From Ooceraea biroi (lineage: Eukaryota > Arthropoda > Insecta > Hymenoptera > Formicidae): 64,000 bases of DNA. The translations under genes were made by a program, and so were the position numbers. The notes beneath the pieces were generated by a model. That model was given only the letters and a program-made list of their open reading frames with translations. It searched no databases and was not told the DNA's origin. Location: NCBI RefSeq assembly GCF_003672135.1, contig NC_039514.1, positions 6,577,287 through 6,641,286 on the forward strand, read 5' to 3'. Positions 39,628 to 51,144 of this stretch are shown here, piece by piece (positions within the stretch are counted from its first letter, which is position 1; every line of letters begins with the position of its first letter).

Positions 39628-39636
39628 TCAGTCAGT
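39628..39636 (+). promoter_or_regulatory. candidate initiator of the repeat-protein gene
   Basis: Two overlapping TCAGT words, the arthropod initiator consensus, lie about 40 bases before the ATG at 39670. No TATA box is obvious. Placement is by motif only. Confidence 0.3.
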
Positions 39637-39669
39637 CGTGAGAAAGATCTCGCGGAAGCTCCCTGGATC

Positions 39670-42600
39670 ATGCAGCCGTGCTTGATCATCTTAATCTTCA
39701 CGGCGAGTACCGCACTCGCGTGGTACCACGTAAGTCTCCTCCTCGCACGTATAATGTCTGTTTCTAGTTTAAAAAAAGAAATCATGTCAAGCTATCAAAC
39801 TTGTTTAATTCCCGTTTAACTAATGAAATTGTCAAGCTCGTTTACTTAATAACAATGTTGAACTCGATTAATTTTTTGTTATTAATATTGTGATTTAGAT
39901 TACTTCGTTAACGTATTTTGCACAGCGTTCCGTGAGATTCCATCAAATTGCCGACGACTATCATTTACCAACATAAATAAAAGAACGCAGAGAAACATGA
40001 TTCCTTATTGAAGAAACTCTATTTAATATTTCATTCACTCTGCGATTTTCTGTATAGTTATGTAATGTTCAGCTGAATTAAATCAATTAAATTAATCCAC
40101 AAATCTCTCTTAATTTTTTCATTAAAAGCAATTAGAATTGAGTTTATATGCAAAAAGATAAAATGTACAAAAATGTTTGCTTTTATGCAAAATGCAAGAA
40201 GTCAATATTAATTTTCAGGGATAATTAGTTCAAAATTTATGCGATTCATGATTATAATAATTTCTCTTTTGTTAACAGAAAAAGAAAGTATGTCTGTTTA
40301 AATTTGTATTTTTTTAAACGCCTTGTTCTGAATTAAGATATTGTTACTAAATCTCTGCCGTTCCAATTACAATATTCCGTTACAGCAGGTTATTAGCACA
40401 GGTCACACACGCTGATGCATACGACTAGAAAGACCGTTTAAGAGAGATTTGGAGGTCAAAGTTGACGAGATAAGGACAGACGATAGGAATTGCTTAGCTT
40501 ATTCTCCATGTAGTGCTGTCTTTTTTCACCCCCTTTTACTTTTTACATTACAAGTTTCATCACATAATGCAACGTTTCATATAATATGTAATTTATGATA
40601 ATATAAGTTTAACGATAAAATATAAAATAATACGGTATTCTATTATATATATTATTATAACTTTAATATTGATTATTACATGGACACCAAGTTGCCTTTA
40701 CGATTATTTTATTGCTAAAATCATACGTTTTTAAAATTATTTAATTGCAGTTTCTGGAAAAATAGCAAAATGCATACAGTTAATAAATTATATTAAAATT
40801 CGCAGGAAAAGACGCGTTATGATCGATCCGTCCATGAAGAAGGCGGTGTAACTAATGCAGAAGACAGTGCCAACGAAAAGCAATGGTCTTTCACTGACGA
40901 CGTAACGGTAAGTAATTATATATTGTCTTAATTTTAGACGACAGAGTAAATGTCTGATTTTTTAAAACAGCAATTCGTTGCATACAAGAGTAGAACGGAG
41001 AACGATTGCTATCTTGAGAATCTCGAGCAAACTCGAACTACGTCACGTAAGAAACGGCAACCCAGGACACTTTTTGCGTCCACTGCTCTCACAAAATTCG
41101 AGGTAACAATAAAAAGTACATAATGCCACATAAAGATTATTGTAAATCATGATACATATGTATTTACAAATGCTAGCTTTTATTTGAAAATTTAGGCATG
41201 GCGACTTGCCGGAGGTCGAATCGTTGATTTTTGCAATGGACGCAGCATCGTCTTGCTACAAGCGACCAGACCTGTGCCAGGGCAAGCCCTTGATCCCTTC
41301 TTGAATGAAATCCCCATAGATGAAAACGATATTTTTCCGAAACGAGTAGCTGACGTAGTTTTAACGCCACTGAAGGCTCGGACGAAGAGACACATTCAGC
41401 TCGAGCAACGAAAGAAATTAAACGCGAATTTTAATCACATTCGACAACGTCGGCAGACGACTCAGTTTCGAGGGAAATTTCGTGGACAAACGCAGTCTCA
41501 ATATCTGAATCTCGGTAATGAACAGAAGGAGGGTAAGGCGGAAGCTGAAGCCACTCAACAATCTTCGCGCGCGGTAGTCAGTAAGTGTCATTAAATTGTA
41601 TTAATTTCATCTTTAATTTTATTTATATTGTTATATCAAATAATTATATACTATTAAATAGTTTTTATATTCTTAAATATTTTGTAATATTATTAAATCA
41701 TTTCTTAATTATTCGCATGAAAATATTAAATATCTTTTCTTAGGCGGCAGTCGTGGCATAGGTCAAGCACAAAGTATGTCGTCAGGAGGTACTGATTGCG
41801 AGGATTGTCCTGGATATCCTGGATATCCCGGCATTGAGGGACTACCGGGTATACGGATACCATCCGCGGGTACGGATGGCACTCCAGGCGTAGGTATTAC
41901 GCGTCCAGGAGCAGGACCTGGCGACGTTATTCCTGGCAGGCAGCTAACATATCCTGTGGCCATTCCCGGGAGAGGTGAAACTTATCCTGGCACCCTTCCT
42001 GGAATCGGAGGAGTTTATCCCGGAGGTGTTCAGCCTGGAATTGTAACGGAAGGTGACAGAATATATCCGGGAGGTATTCGACCTGGAACCGTGACACCGG
42101 GAGTTGATAGAAAATATCCTGCGGGTGTCCAGCCTGGAACTATCACTCCTGGTGGTGTTCGACCTGGAGTTGTGATGCCCGGGGCCGACGGAATCTATCC
42201 TGGAGCTGTAAGTCCTGGAACTGTGACAACAGGAGGTAATGGAATCTATCTTGGAGGTGTTCAGCCTGGAAGAATAAGACCAGAGGGTGGAATATATCCT
42301 GGAGGCGTTCAACCCGGAGCTGTAAGGCCGGGAGCTGATGGAACGTATCCTGCAGGCGTTCAACCTGGAGCTGTAAGGCCGGGAGCTGATGGAACGTATC
42401 CTGCAGGCGTTCAACCTGGAGCTGTAAGGCCGGGAGCTGATGGAACGTATCCTGCAGGCGTTCAACCTGGAGTTGTAAGACCGGGAGTTGATGGAACGTA
42501 TCCTGGAGGCGTTCAACCCGGAGCTGTAAGGCCGGGCGGTGAAGGAATATATCCACCTGGAACTTTAATCACAGGTGACCGTGGAGTTTATCCCGGAGTT

Positions 42601-45264
42601 CAAGTTCCACGCGGCGGCGTACCCGTGGGAGTTGGTACAGGCATCGGAATATATCCAGGAGGTATCCAACCTGTCGTCCAACCGGGACAAGCTGCTTATT
42701 CTCCCAGTGGCGCATCAGTGACTACTTCAGTAACGACAAGTGCAATTACCGGAACTGGAGCTTATCCGGGTGGTATTGTACCTGCAGGACTACCAGCTGG
42801 CACATATGCGGGAGGAGTTCCCGGAACTTATCCCGGAACTGGAGTCTATCCTGGCGGTGTCCGACCTGGTACCGTTCCAGGAACAGGTGTTCCTGGAACT
42901 TATCCTGGCGGTATTATTCCAGGAGGAACAATAGGTGGTCAAGTAGTTTATCCTGCTGAGACTGGCGTGGTTTATCCCGGCGGTCTTGCACCGGGCACTT
43001 TGCCAGGTAGAGGTCAGGTACCTGGCACAGTTACGACCACAGGTCCAGTGGCTGGTGGTGATGCGCAAGTAGTAACTTACCCGGCCGGTCGACCAACAGA
43101 CGGTGATCGGGTGCTTTATCCAAGTGGTGTTCTTCAGCCTGGCAGAACTCCCGAAGAAATTCCAGGCACACAGGTTGTGTATCCAGGTGGCACGTACCCC
43201 GCAGGTACCATACCAGTCACGTATCCTGGAGGTACGCAACAGCTTATTCCTCCTAGTGGTACTCTGTATCCTGGTCAAGAAACTTATCCTAGTGGAGGTG
43301 AAGGCCGAGTGCAAATATATCCAGGACAATATCCTGGTGCTGGAATTCCCGGAGCAACGAGAATTCCAGGAGGAACGGGCGTACCGGGAGGTGCTCAGTA
43401 TCCAGTAGCTACAGTGGGTGGTCAAACAGTGGAAGGAACAGGAGTTCCTGGGCGGTATCCTGGCCAGTATCCAAGCGGCCAAGAAGTCGGTCAGTATCCA
43501 GGAAGACGTTATCCAGGAATAGGTGGAATCGCTGGAGAAGTTCCGCAATATTACACGCAGCCTGGTGTGCCAGGTGTGTCCGCGGGCGTCGCGGACGACG
43601 GAGCCGAATCACAAGCATCGAGCTCCGTGCAACAGGTGGACTCGGGCACTCAGGCGAGCGCCTCGGCTCAAGGTAAATACGGTTCGGGCACGGCTCAATC
43701 GCAGGTGACCGGCACGTACAGCGGCAGTGGCAGCTTCTCAGCCCAGGCTGGCACCAGCGACGCCAATAAGAGCGCTCAGACCGAGGTCAACGGCGGTGAA
43801 CAAGGTGCCAGCAGCAACGCGCAGGGTGTCGGCGGTTATGGAAAAAGTCAGGCACAGGTTCAGCTGGATTCTGATTCCGGCGCGACGTCAACCGGAGCCC
43901 AGAGTAGCGGTTGGAACCACGGTACCAATTCGCAGGTGCAGGCGAGCTCGAAGGGCGGCATGGCCGATGCACAGGCAAACGGCGAAGGTAGCACCTCCAG
44001 TCAGGCGCAGATTGGATTTCAACCATACCTGAAGAACGAGGCTGAGGAAGCGGAGAGGCGCGCAGTGCCATTCCGCGGCAGTGGCACGGCATCAGCCCAG
44101 AGCGGCACTCACCGCGGTCAGTCGCAGTCGCAGCTGCAGGGCTCCTTCCAGTACGGGATCACGTACACTGGCGCAGCGCAGGCTGGTTCTGGATCGGGTG
44201 CCGCATCCTCGCGAAAGCCTTTCACCTTCAACATCACCGATACCGACCTCTTCAAGCCGTTCAAGCCGCAGCCACCTTTGAGTAAACCGGCGAATGCTGA
44301 GGAAAGCAGTGCACAGGCTATCCCGCCAGCAAGATCGAATTATGAGAATGGACGAGGTTTGCAGAGCAGCTCGACCTCGAAGCAGATCGTCGTCGTGAAC
44401 TCCAAGGATGACTCGAACGACAGGAAGACGTCGTCCACCGCAAAATCACGGAAGGACGACGTCGTGTATGACGAGGAATATGACGAGGAATATGACGAGG
44501 ATGATTATCCTGCCGCACCTCCGCCGGATTCGCGAGGGATTCAGGAAAAGTTCCCGAAAGCTCTTCCCAGTTCCAGCTCCAGTCCAACACTGAGTTCGAA
44601 CTCCAATCCAACTCCGAGTTCCAGCTCTAATCCAACACTCAGCAAGACCGTTTCACAGCAAAGCCGCACTCAGTCGCAGACAATACGGGTCGTCAAGGGG
44701 AACCAGTACGACTTGCACGTTAGTCAGGACTCGAACGTACAACCTGGCGATACCCTGCAACCGGGACAATCCGTGGGAGGCTACGCTATCCCGCCTGAAC
44801 TCCGCGGCAAAGTGATATCGACCGCCGGCGTCGAGACCATCGCTCAGGGCGATGGCAAGTCGCAGTCGCAGACGGTGTCAGTGGTACCAAAGGATCTGAA
44901 CAACACCAGGACGCCCGTAATAGAGACTAGGTCGTTGCAGACCAGCCACGAACGTCACATCGGCCGGCACACGTCGAGCGGGAAAGATCAGAGATCCTCC
45001 AGCAGTCACAACGCATCTTCCGACAGATACGTGAAACCTATTCCGGCTGCGAAACCGAGTTATTACACGGTGACCAACAGCTTCGCCGGCAAGATGAACG
45101 GCAGCAACGAGCCGAGAAAATACGAGCATCGATATTACACGAAAAGCTCTACCTGCGGCTACTTCACGTTCTCTTGTAACGTTGTATACGGTTCGAACGG
45201 CAGGACAAAAATCTGTAAGCCGAGGATGCCGACGTATCCAAACGGCACGCCCATGAGATGCTGA
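39670..45264 (+). CDS. secreted Pro/Gly/Tyr-rich repeat protein with BRICHOS-like N-terminus
   Basis: Coding exons 39670-39729, 40806-40907, 40971-41102, 41196-41580 and 41744-45264 give 1,399 residues. Residues 1-18 form a signal peptide (hydrophobic LIILIFTASTALA). Residues about 45-125 hold VAYKSRTENDCYLENLE and GGRIVDFCNGRSIVLL. These two single-cysteine segments resemble the core of BRICHOS domains, which act as chaperones for aggregation-prone secreted proteins. Furin-type sites RKKR and RTKR follow. Residues about 240-840 are YPGG/GVQPG repeats, collagen-like in content but without a strict Gly-X-Y period. Residues about 843-1110 are Ser/Gln/Ala-rich (SQAQ, QSQSQ). An acidic DEEYDEEYDEDD patch follows. 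The tail has four cysteines (TCGYFTFSCN ... KICKP ... MRC). It is probably an extracellular structural or cuticle-associated protein. I know no established name; the BRICHOS call is tentative. Confidence 0.88.
39730..40805 (+). other. intron 1 of the repeat-protein gene
   Basis: A 1,076-base AT-rich intron after the signal-peptide exon; donor GTAAGT, acceptor TTCGCAG. Nothing else seen. Confidence 0.85.
42304..42540 (+). repeat. 51-nt tandem repeats, about 4.6 units
   Basis: Units start at 42304, 42355, 42406, 42457 and 42508. Each encodes 17 residues of the form GVQPGAVRPGADGTYPA; the middle units are nearly identical in DNA. More diverged versions of the same unit precede (from about 42000) and follow. 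The identity points to recent unequal exchange or slippage, so copy number may vary between alleles or be collapsed in assembly. Confidence 0.95.
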
Positions 45265-45585
45265 GCAACAAAGGTATATCGATAATTCTTGAATTATTAT
45301 ATTAAACACGATCGTATAATTATTTCTGACGATCGGTTCTGCAAAGTACCTATCCCGCGTTAGAAGAATCGCTTTCCTCAAGTAATCCGCCGAGTAATTC
45401 GACGCAATTTGTGCGAGTTGCTCGTAGAGATCGTAGATTAGATCGTAATTTAGATTTCGATCATAATTAATAATCGCTAATTGCTTTCGTGATACAATTG
45501 TTTTATTAAGGTACTTGAAATTATCGACTGTGTAGAATAGTGAACGTGTTGCTACATCAATCGCTGCTATTTATTAAGTTTTGTC

Positions 45586-45591
45586 AATAAA
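45586..45591 (+). terminator. poly(A) signal of the repeat-protein gene
   Basis: AATAAA 322 bases after the stop codon, followed within 60 bases by T/G-rich sequence. A plausible single 3' end, facing the oppositely transcribed CCDC102A gene. Confidence 0.6.
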
Positions 45592-46834
45592 ATACACTTT
45601 GATTAGGAGAACAGTCCTCTCGCATCCTTCCCTCGTCGGTGTTAAGAAATATAATTAACAACAATCTTTTGATTTGATGTAGATAATTGCGTGTAAAGGT
45701 TTTTTCTTTTTCCGTTTGGATCTCGATCTACAATCTTTGATATATTGTTTTCGCGACACGATATACGATATACAGCGTGTCGCGCTTTAACTTATGCCAA
45801 GTAGATCCTTGATATTGACATAAAAGGTTCCGTTATAAATATCAGGTATCGTATCTTGTACATACTGAATTCCGCTACGCGATTTCGCCAGTCTTTTCGC
45901 GCGGTGACGAAACGTAATCTCCGTTAACCGTTAGAACCACCGTACTAGAACTAGCAGTCGAAACGACCAGTTTGACAAGTACGAAAAAAAGTAAAAATGA
46001 AATATTTCTTTTACTTATCTTTTATTCCTCGTGAAAAAAAAGAAATATATCGGAACTTTATTATAAAGAATATTATACACGACTTCTTAATATTATTTTT
46101 ATTTTTAATTGACGTTGGATAAAACTAAAAAATTTTATTTCCTCAAAAATTTTAATTGTCCGGTAGAGACAGGTACACGTAAATCGTCTTCCGGTGTTCT
46201 AGCGCGTAGTTCTAACGTCAACACGTGTATCTCGTGTGGATATATATGTATATGTATATATATATACAACATTTTTACATCAGTCTAAAAGAAGAATCGT
46301 ACAAAATAACGCGGAATGTGTGGCCGTTTACACAGAACGCGCGATCCGATTCGGGATCGAGTGTAGAACGAAACGCGTGGTATTCGCGTTTATAATTTAC
46401 AAAAGTAGAAAATCGAGCGCGCGCGCTGACGATGAAATGATTTTTATCTACAGAAAACAATGAGACGGGCGAAATTGAACACAATCTCACGTGGTTGAGT
46501 AAATGACTGTGTTGGACAGTAAATACTTGCAACGCAACGGCTCATCGAGATCTTACCGAGACGAATCGATAAGTAATTAAAATCCTTATTATATACCGAT
46601 ACGCTACCAACCATCTATACACATTTACATATACACTACTGGAAGTACCGATGCTTTACCTTGCAATTCGCCGCGTTAGATCTAACGAACACGGAGAGAG
46701 TGAGACAGAGACAGAGAGAATTAAACGTTAGAACGAAGCCGTCCGCACCTTAGGCCCGCTAAGAGATCGGTTTATCCGACCTGCATCCTCAGTATCTGCT
46801 TCAGACGCGCCGTCGCTATCGACACGATCGAATA
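45592..46834. other. convergent 3' regions
   Basis: Between two genes transcribed toward each other. TTTATT at 46021-46026 could be the minus-strand poly(A) signal of CCDC102A. A short AT dinucleotide tract is at 46240-46265. No coding exon is certain, although 46741-46860 keeps an open minus-strand frame discussed under CCDC102A. Confidence 0.5.
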
Positions 46835-49183
46835 CTAGGCTTCTCGACGATCGTAAGCTGAAACAAGTAAAATGTTCCCAGTTACATTTTTTAATTTGCA
46901 TTAGTTGGATTATTTTTTTAGTTTTATTCAAAAGTCGCGGCAATTAATATAATATAATTTTGATGACGTACCTTCGGCATACTCGTCGGAATTGTTAACG
47001 TGAAACTTCTCCTCCCCTGCCCCGTCGACTTCTACATTCGATGCACTCGGCTCGTTGTTGCTAGCGGGATACGTATTTTATTAGATTTTTGAGGCAATTT
47101 TTATTAGAATTTTTCGGAAAAAATCAAATATTTAGTGTTTAAAGAGTATAAAATTTTATGAAATTTTGATATCGAAATAATTGCGATTTAAACTTGACAA
47201 TTTTAATATGTTGAAGATAATTTTTAAATATCAGGAATTGTAACGCATTAATTTCAAATTTTAAGTATTTTTAAATTCGCTCACCTATTTCTAAAGTGCT
47301 CCAACTGCACGTTAGCGGATTCCAGTTGCTCCACAAGATCCTCGTTGGCGCGTTGCAGTTTCCGCGCGCTGTTCGTAGCGGCGTCGACCTCGTCCTGCGC
47401 GGCCGCCAGCTCCTTCTTCAACTCGTCGACCCTCGCTCTCACTCGCCTCACCTCCGCCTCGTACTGCTCGGACCGCCTCATCGCGTGTGACAGCTCCGTC
47501 GTCTTCTCCACCAGGGATTGCTTCAATGTCGCCTGATACTGTTTCACTTCGAGCAACACCTGCGAGTAACAACGCGCAAGAAAATCAAATAACTTCGTTA
47601 TATTCGCCTTTAGTCTCGAATTAGATCAACAGTACGGACCATGTTGCGAACTAGAAGCTCCTGCTGCAGCTGTCTGGTGTCCGCGTCGGTCGTGGAGACC
47701 GGACGCGGCCGCCGCGACTCTATCCTCTCCTGCAGGTCGTGTATCTTCAGGCGAAGCTGCTTGTTCTCGCGTTCCAGCGAAATCTTCTCGGTCTCCAGTT
47801 TTTCTCTCTTACCCCATTCGGCCGCGTTCTCCGCTTGAAGTCTCTCCAACTGAGCGAGACGTAAAATATAAGCGAGCAATATTATATAACAAATATTATT
47901 ACGCGTATCGTGCGGTATGACGGAAATACATGGATGCGGATCGCTCACCTCGGCTCTCAGTTCGCTCAGCCGGCGATCCATGCCGCCTCCGTCAGCCGCC
48001 TCGTTCATCAGATCCGCTATGTGCTCGTCACTGAGCTCGATTTGATATCGCTCCTTCAGCTCCGACAGTTCCCGCATCGCGTCCGCCCTGCTCTCGGACA
48101 ACTCCTCGCACCGCTCCCGCAACTGCTTGATCTCGGCCTTCAGTTTCTCCACCGTGTGATGCAGAGAGTTCTTTTCCCTGGCGGAACGCAAGTGAAATCA
48201 ATCGTTACGCGATGACAGATAGGAGCAAGCTTTCATCGCGATCGGACTTACTCCCTCTCGACGGAGATGGCCCTCGTCGCCTCCTCCAGCTTCAGTTGCA
48301 GCGCCGACATTTTCTGCGTCAACGATTCGTCCCCGTACGCGTCGAGCAGCGACTGCTGCTCCTCCAGCGCGTCCTTCCTGCCGCCGGCCGCGGCCGCTTT
48401 CGCGTCCAGCGAGCTGTTGGGACCCTCCTTATACAGCTCCACCGCGTGCTTCGGCACCGCGCCCTGCAGCACGTACTCCTCGATGTCGCGATCCGGCAGG
48501 ATGCCGTGGCCCGCCGCCGCGACGCTCGACGCCTCGTGTGAGTTTTCACAGGCCAGCATGTCCCTCCGCGCGCTCAGCAGGTCACCGGATTCGTCGTTGT
48601 TGTAGAACTCCAGCTGCTCGTCGAGACCCAGAGTGGCCCTCAGCTGCGGATCCGACTCCAGGATCGTGAAGATCTGCTGATCGAACTGGCCAGCGTGCTT
48701 CAGGAGTATCATGTGTATTTTCTCCATCTCCTTCTTCAGCTGCTCGTTCTGCAGCTCCAGCTCCTGGGACTCGTGCTTGAAGGTGTTGGCATCCTTCACG
48801 GCGATCTCCAGTTTCGCCCTGAGGACCTTCGCCTCGTCCCGGGCGGCGTTTCTCTCGTTCCGGACCTTGCTCCACTTCTCGCGCCAGTTGGCGGTGCAGT
48901 CCGACCACCAGCGCATCGTCTTCTCCATCTGCGCCGCTCGCGCTCTCGCCTCCTCGAGTTCCCGCTGCCGCAGGGCCTGTGCGACAAAGAGAAGAGGATG
49001 CATACGGTTTGTCAAGTGTAAAGAATATTGTAATCACTTTAAATCATTGTAAATGTCAGATAACCTCCAAATCATTACCTCCTTGGACTCCCATTCGGTG
49101 TCCACGTAGCGCGACGAGGACGACACCTCGTGCTCCCTCATGTACCGCCGCGAAGACGTCCCGCTTGTTGTCGACTGTGCCAT
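46835..49183 (-). CDS. CCDC102A: CCDC102A-like coiled-coil protein
   Basis: Coding exons on the minus strand: 49183-49079, 48976-48252, 48177-47949, 47849-47640, 47559-47285, 47060-46972 and 46857-46835. They give 551 residues, matching the family's usual length of about 550. The conserved N-terminal block is present (ALRQRELEEARARAAQMEK, then MRWWSDCTANWREKWSKVR). Most of the rest is heptad-rich coiled coil (residues about 36-150 and 230-520), with an Asp/Gly/Ala-rich linker between. Vertebrate CCDC102 proteins are linked to centrosomes and microtubule organisation; the insect role is unproven. The ATG is chosen because it begins a short Ser/Thr-rich leader ending in EWESKE that splices in frame to the conserved block. 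The final exon is uncertain: the phase-correct join ends YAEAYDRREA, while a second frame of the same exon stays open to about 46728 and looks protein-like. Confidence 0.9.
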
Positions 49184-49788
49184 GACGCGAACGGCACCTA
49201 ACCTATAACCTCGCTCTCGCGGACAACTCGACGACGCTCCCCCCTCGAGTTCGCGGAATTGCGAATCCTCGACGCTTCTACCTCACGACTCGGTGCCGAT
49301 CAGCAGCATCCTCTCTCTCCCGCGTGCGGTTGCGTCGTCCGAGTGTCGTGGGAAACTTGACGGAATCGCGACGAATCCCGTGCGTGCCATTGACGGGCGT
49401 CGCGATGCAGTCGCACACACGCACACACACGTCACGTTGCGCGAGTACTACGTGCGCGACGCATTTCTCGCGAAGAGGGTTTAAGAGTTGCCGCGCGCAC
49501 GGATTTAAATTGCCAAAAATTAAAAATGCGAAGGGAATTTATTTATACGAAGATTATTTATACGAGAAATGACAGAAATGTTTAAAGCAGATTTTATTTG
49601 GGCAATCGGAACTATCTTTGAGACACAGTTTAGGCGAGGCACTGCAATTATGGAGCGAGCGTTTAAAAAACAATGCAATTTATTTTATTGAAGATTGTTG
49701 GATGTGTGTGTGTGTGTGATTATGCACTAAAATTAATATTTGCAATATTCTTATATACACAAACGTTCTTATATACACAAACGTCTCT
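49184..49788 (-). other. CCDC102A promoter region and RRS1 3' UTR
   Basis: The 605 bases between two co-oriented genes. The part near 49184-49500 is CpG-rich and presumably holds the CCDC102A 5' UTR and promoter. A GT/CA microsatellite is at 49693-49719. The RRS1 poly(A) signal is listed separately. Confidence 0.6.
49679..49689 (-). terminator. poly(A) signal of RRS1
   Basis: Read on the minus strand, two overlapping AATAAA words lie about 100 bases after the RRS1 stop codon. A normal position for a short 3' UTR. Confidence 0.6.
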
Positions 49789-51144
49789 TCATCTTCGTTT
49801 TCTACCGCCGACTTTCTTCCGCTCGCCCTTCGCTCCCTTCGGTTTCCTAGCGGCTTTACTTTTCGCTGCCTTGCCGCCTTTCTTCCTCTTACCGCCACTC
49901 GCGGACTGCTTTAGCCTGCAACATAAATAAGAAAAAAATATTATTAGGAGGAAATTTATATTACTAAAATCAAAATGATATCTCGAGCGAGTGAGAACGT
50001 ACTCTGTCGTTCCGACTGAGTAATCCTCGCGCAGAATTTTCGTCTTGCTCTTCAAGACGTCGTCTATCAGCTCTTTGTTCTGACGCTTCTCATCGCCCAT
50101 GCTTAACGGAGCGCCTCTCCTTTTCCTCTTCAAGCCCGGCACCTCCTTGGCAATTCCCTTCGCATCCTTCTCTTTTGGCAATCTGTCAAAGCAAAACGTA
50201 GATTATACTTTGCTGGCAAATGCTTCCTAGTAAATTAAAATTGTTGCAAGATAAAAGCTGTATATACTTGGGCTGGAATCGTCCAACGGACGCGGTCGAT
50301 GCGCGCGCCACGGTCAGAGCTTGCGAAAGCTGCTGAGAACTCGGGAAGTTTTCTTTAGTTGGCAGACCGACCCTCGGCAGTTTTACGTTCTTCGCTCTCG
50401 CTATGTTGCGCAGCCTCTGGAACTCGTTTTTGGATTGCCTCTCCTTGGCAGCCTTGGATGAATCTTCCAGACCATCAGCCTTGGCCTCTACCAGCCATTC
50501 CTGTTGCTCACGGGCCTTCGCTCGTTCATAACCATACGTAGGAACCCATTTCTGCAAAAGATTTTAGAAGAGGTTAGACGAGAGAAACTTGCTTATAAAA
50601 TTCTGCATAAAATACAGTTTGTAATTAATGAAAGTTGATAAAATAATAAAGTTAATAAGGCAATGGAGTTCAGCTGGAAGATGGAAACCTTTAATTGCTC
50701 GTCCCACTTCTTCGATTTCTTTCTCTTCTTCTGTATTCCTTTCTCCTTCGCGAAACGCTCCCACTTCGTGAGAGGCTTCGGCTTCGGGATACCTAGTGAT
50801 CTTGGTAACACGTACACAGGCTTCGGCAACGTCGCCACCACAACCTCGTCCACTCGTGTCACCGGCAATTCCCAGATTTGATTTATTAACACTTGTACGT
50901 TGTCTCTTGTCAGATTCTTTATGTACTGCTCTGGGCGCGATCTAAAAATGTTGAAAGTATATAATACTATAAACAATTCTGTGAACTTCACTGCAGAATA
51001 TAACACACATAACATGCATATAAAATTTAATTACTTGAGAGCCTCCATGTTCACGGTATTATAATCGGACGCGAGAAGAGTCCCCACGTCGATGTCCATG
51101 TCTTTTTCCATTTTATTATCGGGGATATCGTTGTTAGAGCTCAT
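49789..51144 (-). CDS. RRS1: RRS1 ribosome biogenesis regulatory protein
   Basis: Minus-strand coding exons 51144-51035, 50941-50689, 50551-50268, 50182-50003 and 49915-49789 join in phase to 317 residues. RRS1 works in the nucleolus with RPF2 to load the 5S RNP (5S rRNA, uL18, uL5) onto pre-60S particles. Family landmarks are visible: DVGTLLASDYNTVN near residue 20, LINQIWELP near residue 55, LPRSLGIPKPKPLTKWERFA near residue 85 and KKSKKWDEQLKKWVPTYGY near residue 115. The last 100 residues are very basic (KKGGKAAKSKAARK, GGRKRR), as expected for nucleolar localisation and RNA contact. Length is near that of other insect RRS1 proteins. The start is the first ATG before the conserved block. 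Nothing unusual was found. Confidence 0.96.

Larger units (their letters stand above)
36321..39669 (+). other. scratch 3' region and intergenic
   Basis: The region after the scratch stop codon. The first 2 kb is CpG-rich and contains several AATAAA words (near 36648, 37530 and 38624) and a TATA dinucleotide tract at 38234-38273, so the 3' UTR may be long. A CA microsatellite lies at 39075-39092. No coding exon recognised. Confidence 0.5.

Noticed and set aside
42143..43548. Long antisense frames opposite the YPGG repeats
   Set aside because: Repeat periodicity that is a multiple of three keeps all frames open; the sense frame has signal peptide, introns and a stop with poly(A) signal.
48212..49052. 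Plus-strand Leu-rich frames opposite CCDC102A
   Set aside because: Mirror of heptad-rich coiled-coil codons; the minus strand has the recognised protein and splice sites.
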